From Fomes fomentarius (Eukaryota; Basidiomycota; Agaricomycetes; Polyporales; Polyporaceae): 64,000 nt of DNA. Positions 12,901 to 25,618 of this stretch are shown here, piece after piece. Made by a program: the position numbers and the translations under genes. The stretch spans positions 124,001 through 188,000 of the forward strand of contig JABYQN010000006.1 in the NCBI GenBank assembly GCA_022606135.1, written 5' to 3'. Below the pieces are notes generated by a model. It saw nothing but the letters and a program-made list of their open reading frames with translations, was not told the DNA's origin and made no database searches. Positions within the stretch are counted from its first letter, which is position 1; each line of letters opens with the position of its first letter.

Positions 12901-15900
12901 TGGATGCTTCCGACATTGTCAGACGCTTTGCTCTGTAGAGTGCATGCGGACGTGTTACAGGGTTGCTGTTTATGACAGGACCCTTGTTTGCAAAACACTC
13001 ATGCGGAATAGCCCCAGCACCTAGAGTTCGGCGTGTCCGATCGTCTTGCTGACCAGCTTGCCACAGACTCCGCAGACCGACTTGAGACCGCATGCACTCA
13101 TGATGATTGTGCATCTGTCGATGACTCGCACTGGTCAGACAATTGTTCCCTGCGCGATCGGAATGAAGTACTACCTACAGGCAATCTTCCCACCGGATTT
13201 GGCCAATATCAGGTATGTTTCGATTTCGCAGCATGGTCTTCCGCTTCCACAACCGACATCCATACAGGACGAAGGCCGAATAGTGCTCTGAGCTCCATTC
13301 TGCCCTTCATGGAGTTCTATGTATGCCATATGCTAGAGCGACCCAGGATAGCAGTTTAATTGCCGCATGCCACTAGCAAATCTGTTGCCCCTGTGTCCCA
13401 TTAGACACAGACATACCGATGGTTCCTCACCGTTGCTATGTGATCATGCGGGTGGCGTTTGAGAGGTACGTTCTATTCGATGTGTCATTCCCGGAAATGT
13501 CCATGACGCACGTCGGTGAGAGAAGCCTCGAGGATCGCGTCGCTACTATACCGGCGACGCCACCACGTCCGGGGCGCGCTCATCCGCTCCTCCCTTACGG
13601 AAAATACCGGTATTCTCTCCCGCGATGTGAGTAGGACTTCTGGAAAACTGGGCTGTACCTCAGGAGGCTCGCTGATGCCCTGCGCAGAAGCCAATGCGTA
13701 AATTTTGGGCGACTTGGAGTTCGTCGTAGCCGCTGCACCTCGCAATCCGTCACCCGCCCAAGCTCTTCACCCGCCCGTGCACCTCTTCGGCAACGGTATC
13801 TTTGTTCGGACCTAGCGGAATGTGTTTCGATCTTCCACTTAATGGTCTTATGGTAATGCTTATCCTTTCTGCCCCAAGAGCACCGCGGACTCCACCGTAC
13901 AGACAACGCCGAAGGGAGGCAGGGTAGGGGGCATTTCTGAGAGGTTCTGTTCTCAAGTCCACACCAGGCGCGCTTGACAGTATTCGGGGAAGCCTCCTGA
14001 GTCGCTGAAATCAGGTGTGTTGGCGTCTAGGGCCTTCCGATCTTCAGGCTGTTCCACTGGCACACCCTACATCATCGTCCAGTGCAGTGCAGCAGACTGG
14101 CCCGTGACAGCTGCGCCCCAAAAGGCATCCACAATGATCCTGTGTAGATTTGCGAGCGAGAGAGTAGTACAGCGCTGAGCCACTGTGTGCTCCGTATTTC
14201 TAGATCCACATGTCTAGAACTGTGTGGTCAGCGGCGCAGCAGCTGTAGGCGCGGCCGTTCGCCCGGTGCTGAGGCCGCAGGGTTCTTGCGGGTGTTATTG
14301 CCACCTACCGGCCTCGTCCGGACCGCACCTGACAAAGATGTCATGCCAGGCTTCTCCAGACCACTCATTTCCGCGCTGACAGTCCGCAGAAGTCCGGTCG
14401 ACAGTCGGGGTGCGGGTGCGTTTCTCGGAGGGTGCCCTGCGAACTATCGGGGATTGATGAAGCGCGTCTTCTGGGGGCTGCCAGTGCATTCGCAGCAGTA
14501 GACTTCTACATGCTCCGATAGCTCGTCAGCAGAGCATCAATCCAACATCATCGCCTTCCACCGCCGCTCGAGCTGTTGTACCACAGTGGGATAGGCGGAC
14601 AGGGCCACGCGGCAATGAGACCGTGTTAACCCCCTCTCTTGTTGAAACCATCACGCTCGTCTTGCGTGTGCGCTTTGTTGCGTCGGAGTCTCCAATGCAC
14701 CGAGCGGGGGAGGTGTTTGAACGGCGATTCTGGGTAGCGCATGCCGCTCTTACCTTACCTATCGAGGGATCGATCGTGCTCCTGAGTCTATTCCAAGATC
14801 AGAACTCAAGACGGAGCCGTGAGGGCTGTAGTCACAAGCGTTGTATCCAATGCATTCACCAGGAGGGACCATGGCGTTCTGATTGTTTGCCGCTCCGCTA
14901 TACATGGAGGCTTGCTCAGCGAGTGCGGGAGAATGCGGCCCGCGATGGAGCTCTAGGCGTGGTGTATGTGGTTCACATGTCATCCTTGACGCACCCGAGG
15001 ACAGTAATAGAGCGCACATACCCGTCCGTACTTCTCGTACAGAATCCCCGCGGCCGCTACTTCCATGCATGCGTCTGGGTATCCTAGCGCATCTTGAACG
15101 CCGCAGTGATACGGTTATCGTTGCAAGCGCAACGCGTGCACGTTCGTACTTCTGCAACTGTGGTGTACACGGTGGTCGTGGCGCCTTATTTGGCTGTCCA
15201 CTCTGTCTGGGCAGATGAATTACGCCATGAAGGTTGGTGCAAGTGCCATACCGCTTCTTTCGGATGATGGAAGGCACCCGGCGGTATCACGAGCTGTACG
15301 CACTATCGGCTGCCGTGACATGACTTACATGTATCAGTTGATGGACCGTGTTCTTCGTGGTGGTGGGTCTACGGAATAGGTGAGTCAGCATCCCATAATG
15401 ATCGATGCCGAATAAGTAGTTCAAATGCTGGAAAAAGCTGGCCAAGCCGTCAGTCGTCGCCAGCCCCGATACGTTTGGAGAAGAATAAAACGGTATTAGT
15501 GGAGCACTCTCCGATCGTCAACCTAGTGCTAGTAGGTAGTACTCATAACGAGCCCAGCAGCGGGATCATGTACCCCACCCTGCGCGATGACCGTCTACCC
15601 CATGAGGTGCATATTTGACGTATAGCTCCAGTTGCCGTCCGTATGTTGGCTGTTGCTCTGGCAGTATCTGCAGTTGAACGTCAGTTGAACGATTGGAGAC
15701 ACCATGACCACTGTGTGTGCCACACGTCGCTGCGTGCCTGGGCTGAAACACCGCCACGGATATTAGACGCCAGTACCCACGCTTTTCCGAAACTTCAAGT
15801 TCAACATCAACTTTGACTGTCACTGGCATGGTGAATATTTGGTCGAACGATATTTCGCTGTGCCTTCGCTGCCGATGCACAAAGCTAAGTTCTCAACTCC

Positions 15901-18900
15901 GTTCAAGTCTCAGGCGCACTTGTCTTCGTACAGCAACAGTTTCGCACAATCACCGCCTAGTTACGACTCGCAGTGGTTCCAATCGGCACCCGATTTCGTC
16001 ATCTCAACAATTCGGGAGGCGGTGAGTAGTTAATGAAGTAATATTTCCCAATTTGATTGACGTTAAAACACATGGTTCATGGTTGGTGCTAAATTGGATG
16101 CTGTGATGACGAAAAGTCGCCAGTGCTGTCTGTCGGTGTGTGATGACACTTCAGGGTGTCTTCTCTATTCAGATTCAGTCCCTTTACTATTGATGCCGTC
16201 CTCCTCGCTAGGTCAGCTGAGCCTCACACATATGCTCTCGAATGTCGAAGCTATAATTGCACCTCCTATCAGGCACCTGCAAAGTGGTCGCGCGACCGCT
16301 TTGCCTGGCGGCGATACGACATTTGGAACAGGCGGCCGAGGGCTATGAACTCTGATCAAAGGTCCCGGACGTGTGTCGTCTATCGCAGTTCTCTTCGCTT
16401 GCTGGGATCGAGCGAGGGATTAAGTGGCCATAGGGAGCAAGAACTTCATTCTCAATCCCACTGATACCAGTGCTCTCGGGCGGCCGCTGACATCTATGTG
16501 CTCTCTTGGGCTAATCATTGACCGGCACCGCACTGCCCACTGAATCACTGCAGTGACATCGCGCTACGGTCCTGGAATTTGATTCATATTGAGTCTCTTT
16601 CCTTGTCGTCGACCCCGACCTGCTCTAACGGGCATGCCGATAAACGCTCCCAGTCATTTACAGCAGTGCGTAGTGCGGACATGAAAACCTTATCAACATG
16701 CGTATCTGGCCGATTTGGGATCGTTTATTCACAGGGACCGGTACTCGCTCCGCTCCCCCTTTCGACGGCTGCCACGGAACTTGCACAAGCCGGCCGCCCA
16801 CACTGACACCTTATACCTCCACTGGAGGCTCCTGTTCAAGCAACTTACGTCTCTATCTCCGGATCCCCTTGTGAAGCTTCATTGCGGACAACGCTCCACA
16901 ACTCTCCAGTACCCGCTGTTTCTTACGCCGTTAGCGACCCTTCCCGATGGCCGGATCGTACAGGGCAACCGCGTCTGTCATGGTGCCTCGGCACGTCTGT
17001 CAACCGAGTCACGGGCCTGGGACTTCCTTCTTCACATTGCGCAATGCAAAATCAAGCTAGTGCTGATGACATGCATCAAGCAGAGATCAAGCAGTGGATG
17101 TCGCTAGGAATCCCCCCCGTCAGTCAATCACCATTTACATCTAGCAGCAGAGATGTCTTTGTCCAATAAGATCGGATGTGTCGAGAAGGTTCCTCCTTCC
17201 AGATAGATGGAGGGCTCAGAAGGCTTCTTCGCGTCCTCTTGCCTTCAGGGTCGCGCATTTCTCAGGGTTGCCCGGGGTGGAGTTCTGGTGCCGTATTGCG
17301 TCCAGGTGAGTCCTCATCCACTTCGCGATCCCGGATGTATGAACGCTGACTTCTATCCATCGCCTCTGTACTCCCACACAATATGCGACGAAGTTCGCTG
17401 TGGGAGAGGATGGGCATCTTTGTGTGGCATATCACTGCCTTCTCGCCTGAAGCTAGACACACGGTTGCACCTCCATACTTAAGGCAATACTCAATTATAA
17501 TGCGCACTCGAACCTTCACAACCACGCCGTCTTAGCAGTGATTCTTCTCCCGATTGACGCCCCGAGTCCATATCACATCCTAACATTGTTCGAACGTCGT
17601 CGGCGGTGCATCGGACCAAGATCGAGTGGGCCGGGCTGAAGATTTCATCCTAATTCGCCGCAAAGATATACTAATGGAACACCAACGATACTCCCAGCGT
17701 CGAGACTAATCCTCTCACAGTAAAGCGGTCGACTGCCGAGTGGAGACGGAGCTTCATCTCGCCGTTTCACGCTAACCAACGCCGACCGCCTCTTCGATCT
17801 CAACCCCCCCCTCTCTCTTAGACTCGGCGACGTACCCGAGCTTTTATTCTTGGCATGCCCATACAAGCAATGTGGAGCAGTCCTCTCCATTCCCCATCGC
17901 ACATTGCACAGCGGCTCGCCCGCGGCGACGTTTCAGCCGTGGTCAGATGGGGGTGTTGGCGGGCTATAGCCCATCCATGGCCGTCGCCTATCGTGGGGCC
18001 TGGGTTCAAGTACAATGTGCTCTACATGTCCACCCACTCCCACCGAGGGACCAGGGTCCACCGACTCGCGCTGCGGGTTTTCGGCGCGTTGATGTATATC
18101 AAGATGCGCCGCTGCGGTCGCTGGCGATTTCGGATCGGATAATCCTTTACTCGACCTTGACCCTATGTCTGGTGTTGGCAGAAATTGATGGCACACTGAG
18201 CCCAGGGGGATATCTGTAGTATGTTATTGCGCCGTGAATATACGTATATCGAGACAAATGAGTGTGCAGTGTACATGTGGTAGTAAAGACCTTGAAGCAG
18301 CGGTAGCAAATCAGGAGTACCCCACCGCGGGTTGAACGGGGACAGTCGACCGGGAACCTGATCGGAGGTACTTTCCTAGACAATCTGAGTCCGCAGCATC
18401 GCCCCCAACAAACCACAAGGCTATGCACTGCATCTCGCACGAGAGACTCTATTCTCCAGCCCGTCCGAGAGCACCGACAAGTTTCTCAAGTGAGTAGTGG
18501 TCGAGCTATGTATGTCTCGGTGCCAGGCCGTTGGAACCATTCTCCGGCAGACGATGATACGGTCCTACACCTCGCACTCAGGCTGTTCCCGGGCATGTTC
18601 AGTGCCAGTGTCGGAGCCTAGGAGCCCCGGAGGTTGAAATTCATCTGCCAGTGCCAGGTGATTTCATCTCCTCGCGCGGATCTGAATCCATCTAACCGAG
18701 CAGCAGTGGAACACGGACTGCACAGGTCTAGACGATAGAGTTGGGGAGGGCTTCAGATAAGAATCGCCTTTGTCTGATCCCACCGTTGTCTTTCTGATCA
18801 GTGTCAATGTCGATGTGTCAGTGCCGCCGCCGCGCACTTGCGGACTCGGACTGGCACCATCTCGTATCTGCAGATCTGGATCATGGATCATAGGGTTCCA

Positions 18901-19639
18901 AGTTGCGGTTATGGGCCCAGGGCTACAGTTGTTGACATCAAGATCTCTGATTCCGATGCGAAGTGCGATATAAGTCGATACAGCGGGTAAAGGTACATAA
19001 ACACGATGGACGATGGGCGATGGGAGACGATGGGAGAAGAGGAGTCAACGTGATTAACAGTGATTGCGTGCAGAGCAGAGATGTGTACGTGTGAATGTAA
19101 TTGAGGAAGGAATACAGAAGATGGAGATGGATGGAGACGGAGGACATGGGGAGCATGACAGCAAATATGGATACTAGACGAGTAACAGAAAGTAGCGGGA
19201 GGACGACAGACGAGAGCACGAAAGCAATAACACGATAATTTAACAATACACTGATCAGCGCCAGTTCTACTGGTGTAATAATAGCACGGCGGCGGCGGAT
19301 AACCCACAAGTCCAGATAAGGGAAAGAAGAAGGAAAAGGAAAAGATATCGAGTAACGGAGGTGAGACATGGAAGGAGGATGTAAGAGATACCAGCGTCAA
19401 TATTGCGCTCCGTTGTATCGTATTCTGCGGATTTCTTTCTTGCCAAGTAATTCGAATTCTTCCTAAACTTCTTCTCGCCCGCGCATCCTGGCAAATGCGC
19501 TTCGAATCGACCAGAAGGCCGAGATTTTCGGCAAAGGCGATGCGGCTCCTCGTGGGATGGATATTCGAGTCGAGCGCCGACCAGCCACGGTCTTTCCACA
19601 CACACGAGTGTCCTCGGCTCGCGCAGCGCTTTGCGCGGC

Positions 19640-20629
19640 TCACCGGTGTCTGGGCGATGAGAACCGGGGGGATCCTTGCTGGAACGCGGCCGGGCGAAGC
19701 GCGCTCGCAGGCGCCTCGTTGCAGTTGCACCCAGGGACCGTGCACGCGCGGGGGCGCAAGCCAGCGGGACGATCCCGATCCTGGGGGGCCCGACCCTGCG
19801 CGCCGGGCGGATATGCTTCCGAGTTCGAGCGCGTCAGCCGCTGGGGGAAGGCGCGCCCGTGCGCGTGTGGGTGCGCGTGCGAGTATGATGAGTGCGAGAG
19901 CGAGTGCGCATGGGGCTCAGGGGCAGGAAGGCCGCCCGCTACCGCGATATCTGGGCGATCGTCGCTGTCGAAAGACGACTGGGAGGAAGACGATGGGGAG
20001 CTCATGCTGGGAGGGTAGTACGGGTGCGGAGGCTCTGGGGATCGGTAGTAGGCGGGAGGGTAGGGCTGCACTTGAGGTGACGCAGCCGCGCCTTCGCGGT
20101 GGTTGCGGTAGTGCCTGCGCATGTTAGAGTTAACGCTGAAGCGGCGCGTGCACCCTGGAAAGGGACACTCGAATGCTGGAGGAGGGTCCGTCAGGGGACG
20201 CCCAATGAATGTCCAGGCGAAACACATACGCTGGGCTCCTGTATGGGAGTTCATGTGGATCATGAGGCTGCTGGGGCGGTTGAACCTGCGGTGGCAGATA
20301 CCGCAGCCATGCCTGCGGTCGTCGTCTGGCGGGCATTCATCTGCAGAGAGGACGTATGTGGGGAGGTCCATAGCGGCGAGTTGTTCGTGCGAAGACCCCT
20401 TCGGTGGCTGGATGTTTTGGCGAATAAGGTGCGAGCCAAACACTTCTCCTGCTGAAGGCCCTGAGCGCGGTGGCGCCGGGCGTGCAGCAATCGAGTGCGC
20501 ATCGGGGTAGGGTGCTGCCCGGCCGGTGCGCCGAGCCGAGTCGTCCGTGGATCGAGGAAGAGTCGGGGAACGTGACACACGCGAACGGGGTCGCGGGTCG
20601 TGCTGTGCTTTACGAGTATCATGCTCCAT
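19640..20629 (-). CDS. C2H2 zinc-finger transcription factor, two fingers
   Basis: Probable sequence-specific DNA-binding nuclear regulator; target genes cannot be told from sequence. Two consecutive fingers are visible: C-x2-C-x12-H-x3-H (CGIC...HMNSH) and C-x4-C-x12-H-x3-H (CPFPGC...HYRNH). Between them lies a 54-nt GT-AG intron at 20229-20176 (GTATGT...TCCAG). Removing it restores the canonical linker TGAQPFEC; being a multiple of three it is also open if retained. The N-terminal part is Arg/Ser/Pro-rich, and the C-terminal part is rich in Pro, Tyr, His and Ser with a final CTVPGCNC cluster. I chose the ATG at 20629. An in-frame ATG at 20839 would add 70 residues, but a plausible intron (GTAGGT...CTGCAG) ends just before 20629, so the upstream piece may be 5' UTR. 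The next 700 bp downstream are a pyrimidine-rich probable 3' UTR. Confidence 0.85.
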   Translation of the reverse strand: MEHDTRKAQHDPRPRSRVSRSPTLPRSTDDSARRTGRAAPYPDAHSIAARPAPPRSGPSAGEVFGSHLIRQNIQPPKGSSHEQLAAMDLPTYVLSADECPPDDDRRHGCGICHRRFNRPSSLMIHMNSHTGAQRMCFAWTFIGRPLTDPPPAFECPFPGCTRRFSVNSNMRRHYRNHREGAAASPQVQPYPPAYYRSPEPPHPYYPPSMSSPSSSSQSSFDSDDRPDIAVAGGLPAPEPHAHSLSHSSYSHAHPHAHGRAFPQRLTRSNSEAYPPGAQGRAPQDRDRPAGLRPRACTVPGCNCNEAPASALRPAAFQQGSPRFSSPRHR

Positions 20630-23600
20630 GGGGTGGGACTGCAGGCGATAGAGCATAAGCATATTTCGTGTGGAACAGGGTGTCGAGCGATAGCGACAGT
20701 AACCTACCCGGAAGATCGGAGGTACTGGAACCGAGGCGGCGAGGGGCCGTGGAGAGGTCTCAGCAGAGCTCAATCGCAACCGCTCGAATTGTTCGTCTAA
20801 ACGAAGATACCGTAAGTGAGAAAGAACAAGAGAAGCCATCGCACAGTAAGACTAACTGACCGGGGAAGAGATCCTGGAGGCTTGGGAGCGTCGGACGCTC
20901 AGGCTGTTTGGGGCACTGGGACTCAGGCATGACTGTAGAGAAGAGGGAGGGGATGGACGGCTGTGGCGGGCGGGGACGAGGACGAAGACGAGGACGAGGA
21001 CGAGGAAGCTGGTTCGCCGCCCAAGTAGAAGCTGGTTATATAGGGAGTATGTGCACGCTGTGCCACTACTTTCCGTAGAACAATCAAATGTGGATCACCA
21101 ATCAAACGGGCGTCCCGAAGAGAGTCCCCTGGTACGGGGTTTAGTCGTATTAGGCATCGGCCACTCTGGCGCCGGCAGGACTGCAAATACAGCGTGAGAG
21201 CGCACTTGACCGTTCTCCGGCGATGTTGCAGCTACGGCTCGTCCTTGTTCTTGAACAGGATATCCGCACGCGCCGTGGCCACCACGCCTATGATGCGGCC
21301 ACGAGAAAGCAGGCTGTGAAGGAGCAATGTGGTTGGGGAAGAATGCCGCCGACCACACATTGCAGGATTTGCGACACACAGGGATTCGCAGCTTTGCCCG
21401 AGTGAGAGCGGTTCGAAGGTTGCGGACCTCGTGGTCGCGTCCATATCGGGCGAATTCGAGAGCTGCATTCTGCTGCAGTGTCAACGCTGGATTCTTGCCC
21501 GGAACCACGTATCCTGGGTAATTGTGGTAGCCTGATAATCTGTTTTAAGCTCTGCGGTTATACGTCACCGCTGATGCTGCGTCCGCTCGCTAGAGAATCA
21601 CATCGAGTATGTGGATGAGCATCGATCACCTCCGGCCGCACGCTGTGACTCACGGCACGATTGCTGGATTGGCGCATCCACAGCTCCTGCCCCGAAGCCG
21701 CATGCGCCTCTCGCGACCGCGGCACCCCATCTCCCTAGCTATATCACAACCAGATGAGACGGACGGCGGGCGATAGGGAGGCGAAGGAAGAAGGACATAA
21801 TACCCGACTGTGACGGAATACACAAGGGCGGTGACGGGCGGCCTGGAGCCGCACCTGCCCGGCCGGGAGGTCACGGTTGCGCCGTCCGCACACTCATACA
21901 GTGCGTTCAGCGTACACGCACAGCATCCCAGTATCGGCTCGTCGCCGGAGAACTTTGTATCGCGCACGAAGCGAAAGAAGACGATTGTTGAATAGATTGA
22001 GTTACCTGCTGCGCTGTGTCCAATCATCAGCTCGATGATGGGGCACATATTGCTGAATGAGCGCACGCACTCGCGCATCGCTTTGGGAGCGTTCGCAGCA
22101 TGCACGCGTAGGAGGAGCCTGGGTAGCCGAGTACGGCAGCTGGCGCAGGCCAGCATGGGAAAAGCTCCCGCGCGCATTCCGACCCTGTGACAGATACCGG
22201 TCAACCAACAAGAGACCGGAGGGCGTCTGTGAATGACTTGTGCCCTTTCTCAGTCCTTCTTCGCAGTCCCTCTTCCCCGTTCGCGGGCGCTGCGAGCGTC
22301 GATTCCCCCGATGTCGGAGGCTTCGATGAGAAACGACATGCCTCTTCAGAGGCCACTGTCTCTGTGAGCCTCACGGAGGCACCTATTCTTGATGAGTCTG
22401 CGGGCACAATTACGCGGGATCGGTCCCGCCTGCTTTTACGCGCACAGAACCACCGGGCCGCGAGAGAACAGCCTCATATGTGGGCGACGCGGACACTCCG
22501 GGTACATACAGACTCGGCCGTCTTGGAGACCCGAGACGACGCAGGATTCTCAGGGGCGACTTCCTGAGCACGGCTGCGGATGGCGGCGGGGTGGTCTCCT
22601 CGGCGGCAGCGACTCCGCTGGAAGGCGGACTTGAGGACATCGGCAACACAGTTAGGAGTCCAGAGTGAATAGACGCCTGGTTTGGGTTTGCTGAACTCGT
22701 CCTTGATCCAGGTTCTCCAGGCGGGGGGCGGGGTTAAGCTCAAGCTTCCTCCCTTCAAGCCCCGACGTCAGTTCTCGTCAGAACTGGCCCTGCTATCAGT
22801 GCTAGGGACGGCTGCACGCAACACAACACCTACAGTCTGGTACCACATGGACGGAGAAGCTGTCTCTGCGAGAGAAGGCAGGAACGCCCCCGTGCCTATT
22901 CAATTATCGAGCGGGCCAGACTGGGAGTGATGCACAGGGCGTTTGCACCGTCATCATCACGGTGGATAGAAGCAAGAAGGGGGGAAGTTGCGATGGAGTG
23001 CTGTGCCATCTTCGAACACGATGAAATGAGGCAGGGAGCGTTGTTCGTGGCGCGGAGCCTGTGAAAGTCCATGGGACATTGACTCCTCGCGTCGGAGTCA
23101 CGCTGCCTTTCTGGGGGCTTGGTGACCGGCGAAGTCCCCTCCCGTCCATCACGAATAGACTCAGTTTGTAGACCATGGGAGAGCCACAGCTTGATAGCTT
23201 GATTCTGACGGCGCGGCGGTGGGCGCACTGTGAAGAGTGAAGGTCTTCACAAAGAGTCGCCGAGAGCATGAGCACATGAGCGGTGGGCGCAGAATTTGCG
23301 GCTACGACCGAGAGTTGCGACCGCAACGGGTGCTTTGCGATGCTGATGGGTCTATTCTACACTGTTCAGATTTTCCAGAATCCTGGCAGAAGGCGAGCGG
23401 AGCGGTGAGCACGAAAATCCTGCTGAACCAAAATGCCTACGAATGGTCTACGACGGGTATCTTTTGAATCGCCGCTCAAGGAAGCCGGCGGCCAACCTAC
23501 GCTCCTGGCGGGTCATGATGTCTGTCATACCGATACGGATGGGAACGCTGTAGGGTGTGAGTGAGCCATGCGTGCTCAAACAGGTCACTGCTGGTATGTT

Positions 23601-25569
23601 GCGCTTTACAACAGAGGGAGGCTACACATACTATGTTTCCAAACCAACACGAGTGTCGCCATGCCCATGCCGAGAGCTTCCGGCGAGCTCGCAACTGCCA
23701 GTGGACCAACTTTCTGACAATCGCACAGCTACCTCTGGAGCATCGTTTCGAATTTCGGGGCGTATTGCAATCGGAGTAGTCTATGAGTTCAAATTTCCTG
23801 TGCTCGCTGTTAGCGATACTAAGCGGAGACAGAAAGTCGGAGAGGCGAGGAGAAAAGGGCGGTGGCCCGAGCCCGATAAGGCGAGGCCGATCCGGCTACT
23901 AAATGAGTGACCGCAGATCCCACGCCTCCATATCAACACCTCCGACGATCCCTAGACGCCCATTGCGCCCTTGTGACTTCATAAATATCCGGACTCAGTG
24001 GACTCTTCCCCAATTCAAGCGGGACGCGCCGGACTCGCCATGGGACAATTGCTTACTGTAACGAGAGGGGAATTCTCCGGAAAACCACAGGAAACCACTC
24101 AGTATCGCCCAAGAAGCCCGCCCGAGAAAATAGTAGAGCCACCACTTTGTTTCTGGTAATTCAGCTGGCCAGCCTACTCGGACCTCGGAGTGGATTGAGC
24201 ACAGTGCCGAGGAGTGTGCCTTGAGCCTCGCGGCTCGAACACACACACACACCCGAACCGCGATCAAACCCCGGAGAAGTCGGAGGTGGTAGGGAACGCA
24301 GCTCGTCGGGCTCGAATGCCGGACGTCTGGGCGTCCAGAAGGCTTGACGAGGCGCACACACCCCCAGCACCCTCGCAGGGAGTTCGGACGTTTCTCTCAA
24401 AAAAAGAAAACCGTACCTTGAGCCTCGAGGTGAGTACGAGAGTGTTATCACGCACGGAACCGTGAGAGTGGGCGTTAAGCTCGGTGGTAGAAGTCACGGT
24501 CCTAGTGACAGATGACGGCGATGAAACGATGTTGCACTTTTGATGGCCCCCATCGATTTTGGGGCCTACGAACGCTACCCGACATTGCAGTGAAGCCCGT
24601 GGCTACTGGCTTTTGGTCTAGGGAAAGTCAGTCATTCCATTAAACATGGCAGTGCAATCCGGCGTCGATGTAACTGCGGCCCGTGATCAGGATCCGTGCG
24701 AGTGGTACAGAAGCTCGGCTAGAAGAACACATGGCCGAGGCCTTCCAACTCATCTCACGGGCGACGCTTCTCCTCATACATTACGACTGGTGGCTAGCTC
24801 CCGTGCATAGCTTCAGCCTCGTGTATCGAGAGAGAAAGGTTCCGAGTAACGCGTAACGTTCGAGCGACCAGTAATGACGATCGATCCATTTGACGGTGAT
24901 AGCTGGTAGTTTCGTGAAGATTTTAACCAGGCCGCCGGAGGGGCAGTGCCCGCACTGGTAGCGGTTGGAAACTTCTACCACGGTAGAGGAAGGGCAGGTG
25001 TGGTGCAGATGGCACGTACCGTACGTTATTGCAACAAAATGCGGCAAAAAGGACCAGCATCCTGACCCGAGGACCACGGCGCGTCACGAATGCTTGCTGC
25101 CATGTGGGAGAGATAGTGACCACCTTTGCGACACTGACTTCGTCCCATATTGGCGTAGGGTGGCAGTATAGCGGCTGCATCCGTGCAGCCAGGTGATAGA
25201 TGCATTCGCTCGTACTATGGAAGCCGTAGGGAGGCCGAGTTGAATATGGCTGCTGCTGCGGTATGGGCGGGCTAGTCCATCGCACTCCTTCACGCAAACT
25301 CCTATGACAGGTGAAACCTAAAACAAGCTGCGCACGGTGTAAGGATCCGTCACTGATGATTCAACGCATTCGAGAAAAGTGCGGGACCGTCGGGAAATCT
25401 AACAGCTCACCAAGCTGTGCGAGATCCGGACATGGGTTACGACACCCTGAGGAACTATGGCGAGATATCGTACCGGTCGTCCTGCGCCCTACTTGCTTCT
25501 TTGCGTATTCGCTTTCGGGGCGTTCGGAGGAATGTGGCGTCAAGCGTATGAGCGGCGAGAGTTACAACC

Positions 25570-25618
25570 GCTGAAACTGGTGTCCCCATCATGCTAAGAC
25601 GAGGACACCAGTTTAAGC
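25570..25618. repeat. hairpin-forming inverted repeat (16 bp arms)
   Basis: The left arm GCTGAAACTGGTGTCC (25570-25585) and the right arm GGACACCAGTTTAAGC (25603-25618) are complementary except for one base. The inner 12 bp are perfect, with a 17-nt loop. It is not inside any supported gene. It could be a transcript hairpin, a miniature transposon remnant or a binding site. Confidence 0.8.

Larger units (their letters stand above)
1..18908. other. gene-poor GC-rich region
   Basis: I see no gene I can support in this 18.9 kb. Open frames exist on both strands; the longest are 448 codons at 7469-8815 (+), 294 codons at 10532-11416 (+) and 254 codons at 6208-6972 (-). Their translations are rich in Arg, Ser, Pro and Cys, match no family I know and have no exon/intron logic around them. 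The sequence holds C and G runs (near 911, 4399, 5771) and many short tandem arrays, listed separately. A Thr/Pro/Ala-rich frame from an ATG at 111 to a stop near 213 could be the tail of a gene starting left of the window, but the support is thin. Long UTRs, regulatory DNA or a non-coding RNA remain possible. Confidence 0.5.

Noticed and set aside
18909..19745. 278-codon open frame (-) overlapping the end of the C2H2 gene
   Set aside because: It is another frame of the zinc-finger tail plus its pyrimidine-rich 3' flank; the Ser/Pro/His-rich text follows from base composition.
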